Assembly: GCA_022360105.1 (NCBI GenBank)
Contig: JAKSDL010000005.1
Span: 1-31,371, forward strand
DNA from: Pseudomonadota bacterium
GTDB taxonomy: Bacteria > SAR324 > XYD2-FULL-50-16 > JAHJRI01
Length of the DNA: 31,371 nt
Direction of reading: 5' to 3'
Shown one piece after another: positions 7,002 through 15,469 of this stretch. Numbering within the stretch: the stretch's first letter is position 1; every line of letters begins with the position of its first letter. A program made the translations under genes and the position numbers. The notes below the pieces were generated by a model. It was not told the origin of the DNA. It worked only from the letters and a program-made list of their open reading frames with translations, and ran no database searches.

Positions 7002-8371
7002 GTGGTTCCCCCGCGATTAAAAAAGAATGATCTGGTAATATTATAAAACCCTAACAAAGAAGAGACAAAGATAAGCATACCCAGCGAAGCTCGAATAATA
7101 TTGTAAATATGTATCTCCGGCAGAATCCTGTAAATAGTCTCACCATTCAGCCAAGCATTCCCCTGGATCAGACCCGAAATTGTCAGCACTACCGCAAATC
7201 CACCGACGCCAATCAACACCATCCAAAATTGAAAATTAGCCAGGAACGGACTGAATAATGGCTTGCCGGTTATTCTGGGGATAATAAAGTAAAGCCCGCC
7301 CAGGGCGATCATACCGGCAAAACCCAACACGCCGACATGAGCATGTCCCACCACCCAGTGACTGAAATGAGTGACTCGCTGCACATCCGGAAGAGACATC
7401 ATGGAACCACGGATACTGACCAGAAAGTACATGATGGTGCCAATCAGAATAAACTTCGCTCCGATATTCGCCTGCACCTTAGCCAGATGCCCACGAACGG
7501 TGTACCAGATATTAATCAGAAAAGCCATTACGGGAATAACCATGGCTACACTATCCACAATAGCAACCACTTTAAGCCAGGTTGGTACGGGAACTTGAAG
7601 CAGGTGATGCGTTCCGATATGTGTGTATATCACCAGGATCGACCAGAATCCTAACAGGGACAAAGTATGATTAAACAACGGAGCTCTGCAGACCTGAGGT
7701 ATCACATAATATGCTATGGCAACTGACAACGGAGTCAGGAACAGTCCAAAAATATTATGCCCGTAAAACCAGAGCATGATCGCATCAGGAATACCCACCA
7801 GGGCTCCGGAATTGGGACGCCAGATGACATTCCCTAAACAATAGGTACAGGCAGTCAGAATCACGGCAGCAAGAATATACCAGATAGAAACATAGAGAAT
7901 TTGTTCCTTGCGGTTACGGACCGTCATCATGAAATTTATAAAAATCAAAAACAAGGCAACCACAATAGCAATATCTATCGGCCAGATAAGTTCAGCATAC
8001 TCTCTGCCCTGGGTCATTCCCAGTGCCAGTGTTATCACGAGTGAAACCAGTACCACATTCCAGGCTGCCACGGTTGTTAAACCCAGCTTTTCGCTGAAGA
8101 TGGGAGTTCTGAGCAGTCTTGGAAGAATGTAAAAAGCACAGGCAAATAACCCCGGGGAAACGAATCCGAAGATTACAAGATTGACATGCATCGGTCTGAG
8201 CCTGGAAAACAGAAGCCAGGAGATATTACCCAGTAAATCAGGTGCCACCAGCTCTATGGCAGCTACCAATCCCGCAAGGGTTGCCACGATCATCCAGACG
8301 GCGGATGTCATACAAAATGCTTTTGCTGTTAAATGGGTGGCTTTGTCAATATCAGTTACGTTTTCGGTCAA
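6998..8371 (-). CDS. ccoN: CcoN-like catalytic subunit of a C-family heme-copper oxidase
   Basis: This 457-residue protein has about 12 transmembrane helices and all six metal-ligand histidines: H62 (low-spin heme), H205 in WFYGHN and H255/H256 in THH (CuB), and H343 and H345 in VGHAH (hemes). Y249, six residues before H255, matches the active-site Tyr position of cbb3 oxidases, which supports oxygen reduction rather than NO reduction. The start is TTG at 8371: a strong AAAGGAG (plus-strand 8380-8386) lies eight bases upstream, while the next Met is 20 codons in. It begins 16 bases after the actA stop, so it is placed in the same operon as alternative complex III. Copper comes presumably via CcoI and loading via CcoS, both encoded downstream. 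Confidence 0.88.
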   Translation of the reverse strand: MTENVTDIDKATHLTAKAFCMTSAVWMIVATLAGLVAAIELVAPDLLGNISWLLFSRLRPMHVNLVIFGFVSPGLFACAFYILPRLLRTPIFSEKLGLTTVAAWNVVLVSLVITLALGMTQGREYAELIWPIDIAIVVALFLIFINFMMTVRNRKEQILYVSIWYILAAVILTACTYCLGNVIWRPNSGALVGIPDAIMLWFYGHNIFGLFLTPLSVAIAYYVIPQVCRAPLFNHTLSLLGFWSILVIYTHIGTHHLLQVPVPTWLKVVAIVDSVAMVIPVMAFLINIWYTVRGHLAKVQANIGAKFILIGTIMYFLVSIRGSMMSLPDVQRVTHFSHWVVGHAHVGVLGFAGMIALGGLYFIIPRITGKPLFSPFLANFQFWMVLIGVGGFAVVLTISGLIQGNAWLNGETIYRILPEIHIYNIIRASLGMLIFVSSLLGFYNITRSFFFNRGGTT

Positions 8372-8387
8372 GGCTTAGACTCCTTTA

Positions 8388-9017
8388 TTAATTATGACAG
8401 GATAGCCAGCAATCTACATTGGCGTTTTCTTGACGGTGGCATTCCACACAAAAACCCATTTGGAACTCTTTATGGATCAATCTATCTGTCGCTTGCACAG
8501 CGCCATGACAAGTCTCACAGGCAACTTCCTTCTTTATATGACGTTCGTGGTTAAACACGACATGCTCAGACAAGATAAATACTTTCTGCCATGGAGTAGG
8601 AATGCCATTATCGAAATAATAATGCTCTTTTCTGATTTCCGGATGATTGGGAATTATGTAGTTGTGACAGTGCAGGCATTTCTCCACTGGTGGTATGCCC
8701 GGATGAATCGATTTTTCAGCATAAGGATGACAGTACGCACAATCGATATTTTTCGCGCCCGCATGTAAGCGATGACTGAATGCAATTGGCTGTACAGGTC
8801 CGGCACCGGCTTCAGGATATATGAAGAAGAGATAAATGACTGAAGCGGAAAGCACGGTAATCAGACTAAAAACAACAATCTGCACCCGGTTTTCGACAAC
8901 CCCGTTGATAAACGCCCCAAACTGGGATATGAGTATCATTGGTTTTCCCTTCGTACCGATCAGAACAATCAAAGTAATGATGGCCAGCAATGTGACCATG
9001 GCAAGCAATATTTCCAT
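8388..9017 (-). CDS. actA: ActA-like multiheme cytochrome c of alternative complex III
   Basis: A 209-residue protein with two hydrophobic helices (about 3-21 and 46-67) and a periplasmic multiheme domain of the class III/ActA kind. Heme sites are CAYCH (93-97), CLHCH (114-118), CETCH (167-171) and CVECH (190-194). A fifth C-terminal site has an extra residue, CWLSCH (203-208), a CX3CH form. ActA normally carries five c hemes that take electrons from ActB, so the fifth site is probably still a heme site. The gene overlaps the actF stop by one base (TAATG). It is placed after actF rather than first in the cluster as in the common actABCDEF order. The N-terminal extra helix is also unlike the single-helix ActA I know. 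Confidence 0.82.
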   Translation of the reverse strand: MEILLAMVTLLAIITLIVLIGTKGKPMILISQFGAFINGVVENRVQIVVFSLITVLSASVIYLFFIYPEAGAGPVQPIAFSHRLHAGAKNIDCAYCHPYAEKSIHPGIPPVEKCLHCHNYIIPNHPEIRKEHYYFDNGIPTPWQKVFILSEHVVFNHERHIKKEVACETCHGAVQATDRLIHKEFQMGFCVECHRQENANVDCWLSCHN

Positions 9018-10234
9018 TAAACCACCTCCCCGGTTTCACTATCCAGGAGCTCCGGAAATTGTTTAAAATAAGTGATAATTGAAACAGCAAATAGACTCAG
9101 AAATCCCAGGCTGATAATCACATCGTTGATGCCGATTGGGAACGACTCCACGTGATGCAGATAGACAGGCGCAAGTAAGAGGAAATGCTCCATCCAAAAC
9201 CCGATAATGACAAGTGAGCAAACGACTATCATTAATTGCGGCGTCTCTTTTACTTTGCGATTCAAGAGTATGAGAAACGGCATAATAAAACAGATAATGA
9301 ACACTGCCCAGGCTATGTAATTCCAGGGCTGGGTCATGGTTCTCTCGATGATATATGTGGTCTCTTCGGGAATGTTTCCATACCAGATCACCAGAAACTG
9401 GGCATAGAAAAAATCTCCCCAGACGATACTGAATCCGAAAAAGAGAGTGGCAAGATCACGAAATTGTTTACTGGTCTGTTCGAATGATCTGCTGGAAGAC
9501 AGGTGAAGAATGGCTGTAACGATAATAAGGGCACCAAAACCGGAGAATGTGGCTTTGACAAATGTGTACGCTCCAAAAAGAGTAGAATACCAATGGGCAT
9601 CCATACTCATCACCAGGTCAAACCCCACCAGCGATAGTACCATGGTAAAGGCAAACATATACCAGCCCGCAAAGTAGGTCATTCGTCGCCTGATCTTATC
9701 CATATCCCCAGGATCTTCCCCCCAGAGATTGTTTAGTAATCTTTTCAGAAATGAATCGGCATTGGAGCGATTCAGTCGAAATCGCAGACTGTGATAAAGG
9801 TATCCGAATCCCAGGGCATACAGAATAAAAAAACCAATCAAATCCCTGGTAAATAAAAAGGGGACGTTCAGCCAGATTTCTTTCCCATGGAGATCTTCGC
9901 CCACCCAGGTGAATAAGTAGTCTTTACCTAACAAAAGGCCGATGAATAGTATAAAAGACACTGGGAAAAAAGCTGAAAACGATTCGGCGACTCCTGACAT
10001 GCTACGGCACCACTTAGCTTTGGTGAAGTGCATCAGTGTTGAGAAGAGGAGACCTCCCAGGGAAATCAATGTGAAAAGCAGGAAGTTCACCAGGTATACC
10101 AGCCAGGCTTTTTCAGGATGACTTCCGGCGGCCAGGAATGCGAAATAAGCTATTCCCAGGATTCCCAGGACAGTAAATATCAACATCAAAGGTTTTTTTC
10201 CGGTTGCCGGATTTTCTGCTATTGCCGAATTCAT
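9017..10234 (-). CDS. actF: ActF, NrfD-like quinol-oxidising membrane subunit
   Basis: A 405-residue polytopic membrane protein with about ten helices, of the NrfD/PsrC superfamily. Its composition and order (after ActD) match ActF of alternative complex III. Typical segments include the AKAWLVYLVNFLLFTLISLGG-like first helix region, WCRSMSGVAESF near residue 80, and the DAHWYSTLFGAYTF region near 215. ActF and ActC form the membrane arms that bind menaquinol/quinol and are proposed proton pathways. The start at 10234 has GGAAG upstream. It lies 60 bases after actD and overlaps actA by one base. Family and subunit assignment are strong; which of ActC and ActF binds quinol here cannot be read from sequence alone. 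Confidence 0.87.
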   Translation of the reverse strand: MNSAIAENPATGKKPLMLIFTVLGILGIAYFAFLAAGSHPEKAWLVYLVNFLLFTLISLGGLLFSTLMHFTKAKWCRSMSGVAESFSAFFPVSFILFIGLLLGKDYLFTWVGEDLHGKEIWLNVPFLFTRDLIGFFILYALGFGYLYHSLRFRLNRSNADSFLKRLLNNLWGEDPGDMDKIRRRMTYFAGWYMFAFTMVLSLVGFDLVMSMDAHWYSTLFGAYTFVKATFSGFGALIIVTAILHLSSSRSFEQTSKQFRDLATLFFGFSIVWGDFFYAQFLVIWYGNIPEETTYIIERTMTQPWNYIAWAVFIICFIMPFLILLNRKVKETPQLMIVVCSLVIIGFWMEHFLLLAPVYLHHVESFPIGINDVIISLGFLSLFAVSIITYFKQFPELLDSETGEVV

Positions 10235-10294
10235 ATTGTACTTCCCTTGATTAGTAAGAGTTTGTCCAGAATTATAATATCAACCAAGACCGGG

Positions 10295-10783
10295 TTATTG
10301 TATTTCAGCCCCTTTTTCCTGCATCAATACCTTGATTTTTTCGGTATCACCCGAAGCACTTATGCCGTAAACGGAACCTGAACAGGCCGGATTATACCTT
10401 GCATCCATCTTTGTGGGCAGGCCAACCTGGGTTAACAATCCTAATACGTTACCAAAGACCGCAAACAGAATAGTGAATTCAAAGGCAACGATGAAGAAAG
10501 GAAACCAGGAAACAATAGGTTTTCCGCTGACAACCAGGTTCCATTGTGTGGCAGTAAAAGTGGTCAGTGCAAATCCGGAAAGAAAGCCGGTTATACCTCC
10601 CGCCAAAGTGAACCAGCCAACCTTGCTCTTTTTCTTTCCCAAAGACTCAAAGATCTTTTCGCTGGGAATAGGACTAAACACCTCCTCGACCTGCCAACCT
10701 CTGTCTTTAATTTCCTTGATAGCAGTAAGAGTTGCTTCCTCTGTTTGAAATAAGCCCATTATTGATGATGAATCAGCACTCAT
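10295..10783 (-). CDS. actD: ActD, DUF3341 membrane subunit of alternative complex III
   Basis: A 162-residue protein with the DUF3341 architecture. It has a soluble alpha/beta N-terminus (FQTEEATLTAIKEIKDRG and a VEEVFSPIP segment) and two transmembrane helices (about 57-77 and 92-116). A C-terminal segment includes LLTQVGLPTKMDARYNP before a second small soluble stretch. This is the usual ActD length and layout. Its ATG overlaps the actC stop as ATGA, so it is translationally coupled to actC. ActD is a structural subunit with no known cofactor. No deviation was seen. Confidence 0.9.
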   Translation of the reverse strand: MSADSSSIMGLFQTEEATLTAIKEIKDRGWQVEEVFSPIPSEKIFESLGKKKSKVGWFTLAGGITGFLSGFALTTFTATQWNLVVSGKPIVSWFPFFIVAFEFTILFAVFGNVLGLLTQVGLPTKMDARYNPACSGSVYGISASGDTEKIKVLMQEKGAEIQ

Positions 10784-12093
10784 GAATGACTCCCTCTATG
10801 ATGGATATGCTCCTTCATTTCCGTCATGGAAACAGATGGAAGATGCTTGGCAAAAAGTAAAAATAGAAAAAAGAACAGACAGAATCCAAAACCCATTAAG
10901 ACAAACTCGAACCATGGTGGACTGTATAATCCCCAGGCGTTTGGCAGAAAATCGTGGGCCACACTACCGATGATGATTACAAAACGTTCCATCCACATAC
11001 CGATATTAACAAAGATAGAGATGATAAACAGCGGTACGATCGAGGTTCTGATTCGCTTAATAAAGAATAACAATGGAACAACCGTGTTGCAGATTACCAT
11101 GATCCAGTATTGAGGTGCATAATCACCAAAAGCGCGCCACCAGAATGATTCCTGTTCGATAATATTTCCACTGTACCAGGCGATGAATAGCTCCGTTGCA
11201 TAGGCAAAACCCACGATCAAGCCGGTAAATATTATGGTTTTAGCAACAGCCGACAGGACATCGATCGTAATGATTTCTTCGTACTTAAATATCTTCCTGA
11301 GCGGTATCATCAGAGTCAGCACCATAGCCAGCCCGGAGTGGATAGCGCCTGCCACAAAATAAGGTGCAAAAATTGTTGTATGCCAGCCGGGAATCACGCC
11401 CAGGGCAAAATCCCAGGAAACCACACTATGAACCGAAATGACCAGCGGAGTCGCCAGTGCTGCGAAAAACAAGTAGCCTCTTGAGTAATTGAGCCATTGG
11501 CTTGATTTTCCTGTCCAACCCAATGAAAGGACCGTGAATATTTTCTTTTTCACTCCTTCCGAACGGTCTCGCACAATTGCAAAATCTGGTATCAGGCCGG
11601 TAAACCAGAAAAGACTGCTCACAGTAAAATAGGTGCTGATCGCAACAATGTCGAACATCAGTGGAGACTGAAAATTTGGCCACAAGAGACGTTGATTGGG
11701 TAGGGGAAGCATGTAGAATATTACCCAGACCCTTCCGATATGGATGAGAGGATACATCCCCGCAATCATCACCGCGAACACTGTCATGGTTTCGGCTGCC
11801 CTGGCAATAGGGTTCCGCCATCCGGCACGAAACAAAAACAGAATTGCGGAAATCAATGTCCCGGAATGAGCGATTCCGACCCAGAACACAAAATTGATCA
11901 GATAGGTTCCCCAATGCACCGGCGTATTCATGCCTGCCACACCTAATCCGAAAACGATCTGGTAAGCCCAAAATCCGAGGCCAATCATTATCCCCAGGAA
12001 CAGAACACCAACAATCCGCCAATACGCCGGATTTGGTTTTTCCAAAGTATTCAACACCGTGGTGTTGATCTGTTCAAAACTCAGTTGAGACAT
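10780..12093 (-). CDS. actC: ActC, NrfD-like membrane subunit of alternative complex III
   Basis: A 437-residue NrfD/PsrC-family protein with about ten transmembrane helices. The segment VFWVGIAHSGTLISAILFLFRAGWRNPIARAAE (residues about 72-104) is typical of ActC, as are LPLPNQRLLWPNFQSPLMFD and the RGYLFFAALATPLVISVHSVVSWDFA block with its His. ActC packs with ActB and ActF and is one of the proposed quinol-binding, proton-translocating subunits. It starts 222 bases after actB, across an AT-rich repeat region, and its stop overlaps the actD start. Assignment is by sequence resemblance and gene order. Confidence 0.9.
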   Translation of the reverse strand: MSQLSFEQINTTVLNTLEKPNPAYWRIVGVLFLGIMIGLGFWAYQIVFGLGVAGMNTPVHWGTYLINFVFWVGIAHSGTLISAILFLFRAGWRNPIARAAETMTVFAVMIAGMYPLIHIGRVWVIFYMLPLPNQRLLWPNFQSPLMFDIVAISTYFTVSSLFWFTGLIPDFAIVRDRSEGVKKKIFTVLSLGWTGKSSQWLNYSRGYLFFAALATPLVISVHSVVSWDFALGVIPGWHTTIFAPYFVAGAIHSGLAMVLTLMIPLRKIFKYEEIITIDVLSAVAKTIIFTGLIVGFAYATELFIAWYSGNIIEQESFWWRAFGDYAPQYWIMVICNTVVPLLFFIKRIRTSIVPLFIISIFVNIGMWMERFVIIIGSVAHDFLPNAWGLYSPPWFEFVLMGFGFCLFFFLFLLFAKHLPSVSMTEMKEHIHHRGSHS

Positions 12094-12326
12094 ATTGATA
12101 TTTTATATTTATGATTTATGAATTATGATCTATTTGGAATCTTATGATTTTATATATTTCAGATGGTTACCTGTTTATATATCTAAAATCATCATTCTAA
12201 AATCTTAAATCTCCTACAAACAATTATGATTTACTTCGAAATCTTTGATCATATATTTTATAAATATTTCAAATGTTTACACATTATAAAAATCTAAAAT
12301 CTACATTCTAAAATCTTAAATCTCCT
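12094..12326. repeat. AT-rich tandem repeat between actB and actC
   Basis: This very AT-rich spacer contains two imperfect copies of a unit of about 111 bases. Their ends match best: 12181-12215 and 12292-12326 agree at 33 of 35 positions and share a perfect 23-base block ending in TTAAATCTCCT. The second copy runs into the coding end of actB, so the actB stop codon (12316-12318) lies inside the repeat. Read on the minus strand each copy begins AGGAGATTTAAG. No transposase gene or terminator-like hairpin with T-tract is seen. It may simply be another intergenic repeat family. Confidence 0.75.
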
Positions 12327-15252
12327 GTGTGATTTTCTTCAAATAGATTACGGCAGATTTGGTGTTGAGATAGCCTAGCACCTGGTATGCCCTGGGATCT
12401 TTAGCCAGTTTATAAACCTTGCTGGTCTTGTCCTCAAAATTACCAAAAGTAATGGCATTGGTCGGGCAGGTTTGCAGACAGGCTGGTTTTATCTCTCCAT
12501 CACGGATTTTTCGGTTGTCATTTTTAGCATAACCGTGAACCTCTTTGATTCGTTGCACACAGAATGAGCATTTTTCCATGACTCCCTTGCTTCTCACCGT
12601 GACATTGGGATTCAACTGTAAATTCAGAGGTTCATCAAACTTCCAATCAAACCAGTTGAAACGTCTCACTTTGTAAGGGCAGTTCTGGGCACAAAACCGT
12701 GTTCCCACACAACGGTTATAGATCTGGTTATTTAGTCCCTCTGGTCCATGATAAGGAGCATAAACAGGACAAACAGCCTCACACGGGGCGTTATCGCAAT
12801 GCTGACAAAGCATGGGAAGAAATATCAATTTCTCTTTATCGTGTTTGTCTTCATAACGCTCGATTCTCAACCAGGTCATTTCCCTGCCGTTGGCCACTTG
12901 TTCTTTGCCTACCACCGCCACGTTGTTTTCGGCATAACAAGCCGCCACGCAAGCGCTGCAGCCTATACAGCGATCCAGGTCTATAACCATGCCCCAGCGA
13001 TACTCGTCATGGGGGTGGAATTTGTAAACATCCCGCTTTTTATTGTCGTATCCCTCTTCAATTGGCAGAGTCAGAGGGAAATCATTCATGGTCAGACCCT
13101 CTTTTTTATGGTGGGTGTCTTCTGTATGATCCGCTGATAAGGAAACTGCAATTTTCCTTTTGTATTGTGACCTGCTGCCATCGGTCTTGGGAAGTTTTCT
13201 GACTCGACCTGCTTTTTTCACTCCCGTAAGGGGAACAGCATAAGATAAAGAACCATTTTCCGCAGTACCATTAAAACGAAGCAGCTCCAAAGGATTACCA
13301 CCATTCCCTTCAGCAAATCTTCCATAAGCATTGTGCCCCAGCCCAATCTGCATCACTACCAGATTCTGGTTTACGCCAGTGAAAGAATAAACCGGAGCCT
13401 GTATGCTGGAGTTTCCTGCCTGCATCTCTAAAATGTCTCCCTGTCTTAACCCATTTTTCTTCAACGTCTCCGGATGAACCATTGCCATAGACTCCCAGGC
13501 AATATTAGTAACAGGATCGGGAATTTCATTCAGCCAAGGTTTGTTGGCACCTCGTCCATCAAAATACTTGAGAGAAGGGACTGCCAAAAAGTTTAATGCA
13601 TCTTTTTTCGGTTTCAAGGCAGTTACAGCTTTGGTCAAATCATCAGCGGCTGCAGGATTTATAGCAAATGGTGTACGATTCGTATTGGACTGGCTGGAAA
13701 AGTCACCCCCGGTTTGAATCATTTTCAACCACACTTTAAGGCCAGTTTTTTCCTTCCTGGGGACCAAAGTGTCCATTAAATAATGTTGATAATTTTCAAA
13801 TGAATGCAGGGCTTCTACCAGCTCAATAAAAATATCCCCGATCTGCGGAGCTTTGGTTAATTTACCCATGGCAGGCTGGGAAGTGGATATTAATCCCGTT
13901 TTTCCCGCATATGAATCCCAGGTCTCAAGAGGCAGGCGAACAGGAAAAATCAGATCGGATTTTTGCGAACTTTCATCCAGCGTTGAGGAGAAACTAACTT
14001 TAAAAACTTGTTTGTCTGCAAAGATGTTTTTTAACTGCTCGTTTCCGGGAAGGGAGTACAGGGGATTTGTCTGGTAAAGCAACAGTAAGTCTGTACTGCC
14101 CTGAATGTTGTTGAAAAAGGCGTTCAACTCCATTTCCGTTGCTACTTTTTCTATACCGTGTCTCTCAGCAAAGTCATATAACGAGAGATCTTTATCCAGC
14201 AACAGGTTGATCAGAGCGGATGAAAGCTCCAGGGCAAATGAAGATTCTGTCGGAGAAGATCCTCCCAGTATTAACGGTTTTTTAGCCTGTTGCAGTTTTT
14301 TTGTAATCGACTGCAGTTTAGCCGTCGGCACTCCCGTCTGCTCTTCAACGCTTGAAGGTGTATACCTGCCTGATAATGATTTCAGGCTGTTAACCATTCC
14401 CCGGGGTAGATGAGCCGTATTGACATCTTGCAGCAATGCCCGCATGATGCCCAGTGCAACCGTCACTTCCTTTCCCGGAGCGACTGATACAAAGGAATCA
14501 GCATTTGCAGCAGTAAGTGACATAAAAGGACCAATATGAACAAACGCACCTTTGTGATGGTCACCCGCTCCATGCATCGCTTTGAATTTACCCGCGTATT
14601 CAACCGGAGACAGCCAGGTCTCCAGAAAATCTGCCCCAAACCCCACTATAAAATCCGCCTCATCCATTTTATATGAGGGCAGGATCTTCTCGTTAAACAA
14701 GGTTTGATGTGCTGCTCTTAGTGAATCGTAAGAGAAAGGTTCGTATTGTACAGGCGGTTCCGATTTCCACTCCCTTAGGCTTGTTTCAAATAGTCTGGAA
14801 AGCTGATCACCAACAACACCGGTTAACATTTTAATGCGATTCGAACCATTTGCTGTTGCCGCATCTATTTTCGCACTTAAGAGTTCAAACGCATCGTCGT
14901 AACTGATATCTTTAAACGTTCCGCCTTCCTTTAATTTTGGAGTGCTAAGTCTGTCCGGATCGTAAATATCCTGCAAAGCCGCTTGCCCTCGAATGCAAAG
15001 CTTTCCTTTGTTGACAGGGTGCAAGGGATTACCTTCGAGCTTGATGACTCTTCCTTCGCGGTTTTTAGCTAATACGCCGCAACCAGCCGGGCATTCCACA
15101 CAAGTGGTGGCATACCAGGCTGCTTTGCCGGTCACCATATCTTCAGGGGCGACGACGAGTGAGAAGAGGTTTTTGTCTTGAGTTCGATTGCAGCCATAGG
15201 CAAAAGTGACACTGCCCAATCCAGCGGCTTTTAGGAAAGTACGCCGATCCAT
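12316..15252 (-). CDS. actB: ActB, Fe-S/molybdopterin-oxidoreductase-like subunit of alternative complex III
   Basis: This 978-residue protein has a Tat-type start (RRTFLK, residues 3-8) and a possible lipobox-like AYGC ending at C21. The N-terminal ~680 residues are like the molybdopterin oxidoreductase large subunit. The C-terminal ~270 are like PsrB/NrfC with four Cys clusters: CIGCSACVAAC, CQHCDNAPCEAVCP, CVGTRFCAQNCPYK and CSFC ... CLQTCP. The fusion is the hallmark of ActB, which relays electrons from quinol to ActA hemes. The N-terminal domain also keeps a complete CX2CX3CX27C motif (C51, C54, C58, C86), so an additional [4Fe-4S] cluster is possible. No molybdenum-ligating Cys/Ser is evident, and ActB proteins studied so far lack Mo. 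It is the first gene of the run, preceded by a candidate promoter. Confidence 0.9.
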   Translation of the reverse strand: MDRRTFLKAAGLGSVTFAYGCNRTQDKNLFSLVVAPEDMVTGKAAWYATTCVECPAGCGVLAKNREGRVIKLEGNPLHPVNKGKLCIRGQAALQDIYDPDRLSTPKLKEGGTFKDISYDDAFELLSAKIDAATANGSNRIKMLTGVVGDQLSRLFETSLREWKSEPPVQYEPFSYDSLRAAHQTLFNEKILPSYKMDEADFIVGFGADFLETWLSPVEYAGKFKAMHGAGDHHKGAFVHIGPFMSLTAANADSFVSVAPGKEVTVALGIMRALLQDVNTAHLPRGMVNSLKSLSGRYTPSSVEEQTGVPTAKLQSITKKLQQAKKPLILGGSSPTESSFALELSSALINLLLDKDLSLYDFAERHGIEKVATEMELNAFFNNIQGSTDLLLLYQTNPLYSLPGNEQLKNIFADKQVFKVSFSSTLDESSQKSDLIFPVRLPLETWDSYAGKTGLISTSQPAMGKLTKAPQIGDIFIELVEALHSFENYQHYLMDTLVPRKEKTGLKVWLKMIQTGGDFSSQSNTNRTPFAINPAAADDLTKAVTALKPKKDALNFLAVPSLKYFDGRGANKPWLNEIPDPVTNIAWESMAMVHPETLKKNGLRQGDILEMQAGNSSIQAPVYSFTGVNQNLVVMQIGLGHNAYGRFAEGNGGNPLELLRFNGTAENGSLSYAVPLTGVKKAGRVRKLPKTDGSRSQYKRKIAVSLSADHTEDTHHKKEGLTMNDFPLTLPIEEGYDNKKRDVYKFHPHDEYRWGMVIDLDRCIGCSACVAACYAENNVAVVGKEQVANGREMTWLRIERYEDKHDKEKLIFLPMLCQHCDNAPCEAVCPVYAPYHGPEGLNNQIYNRCVGTRFCAQNCPYKVRRFNWFDWKFDEPLNLQLNPNVTVRSKGVMEKCSFCVQRIKEVHGYAKNDNRKIRDGEIKPACLQTCPTNAITFGNFEDKTSKVYKLAKDPRAYQVLGYLNTKSAVIYLKKITQEI

Positions 15253-15353
15253 TAGAGTTTCCTATGTAATTATTAGACTGGTATCCTTATAGAATGATCA
15301 ATTGTAAAAACAATAAAGCCCACCTACTTAACCTCTGTTACTCGAGGTGTATA

Positions 15354-15368
15354 TCACACGAGATGTGA
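15354..15368. promoter_or_regulatory. dyad in the actB leader, possible operator
   Basis: TCACA-CGAGA-TGTGA forms a perfect five-base inverted repeat about 100 bases upstream of the actB start. It lies downstream of the candidate -10 element. The half sites are those of CRP/FNR-type proteins but in the outward orientation, so no such regulator is claimed. It could be an operator or chance. Confidence 0.25.
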
Positions 15369-15414
15369 CTTACAAGATATAGGACGAATGTATTTTAGTT
15401 GCCAGCATATGCAA

Positions 15415-15441
15415 ACTATACAAAAGCACCCGATTTGTCAA
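15415..15441 (-). promoter_or_regulatory. candidate sigma-70-type promoter for the actB operon
   Basis: On the minus strand TTGACA (15441-15436) is followed after 15 bases by TATAGT (15420-15415). Both hexamers are close to consensus but the spacing is two bases short. It would start transcription about 155 bases ahead of actB. This is the best match in the 217-base region upstream of the operon. Confidence 0.4.
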
Positions 15442-15469
15442 TTTTTTTTTAGCCTTTTTTTTTAATGCG

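Noticed and set aside
6998..8371. Nitric oxide reductase (NorB) instead of an oxygen reductase
   Set aside because: Y249 is at the cbb3 active-site Tyr position, and CcoO, CcoS and CcoI genes accompany it.
12316..15252. Catalytic molybdenum enzyme such as polysulfide or nitrate reductase
   Set aside because: The fusion with a four-cluster ferredoxin domain and the ActC/D/F/A neighbours define ActB, and no Mo-ligand residue is evident.
15354..15368. CRP/FNR binding site
   Set aside because: The half sites face the wrong way (TCACA-N5-TGTGA rather than TGTGA-N6-TCACA), so only a generic dyad is recorded.
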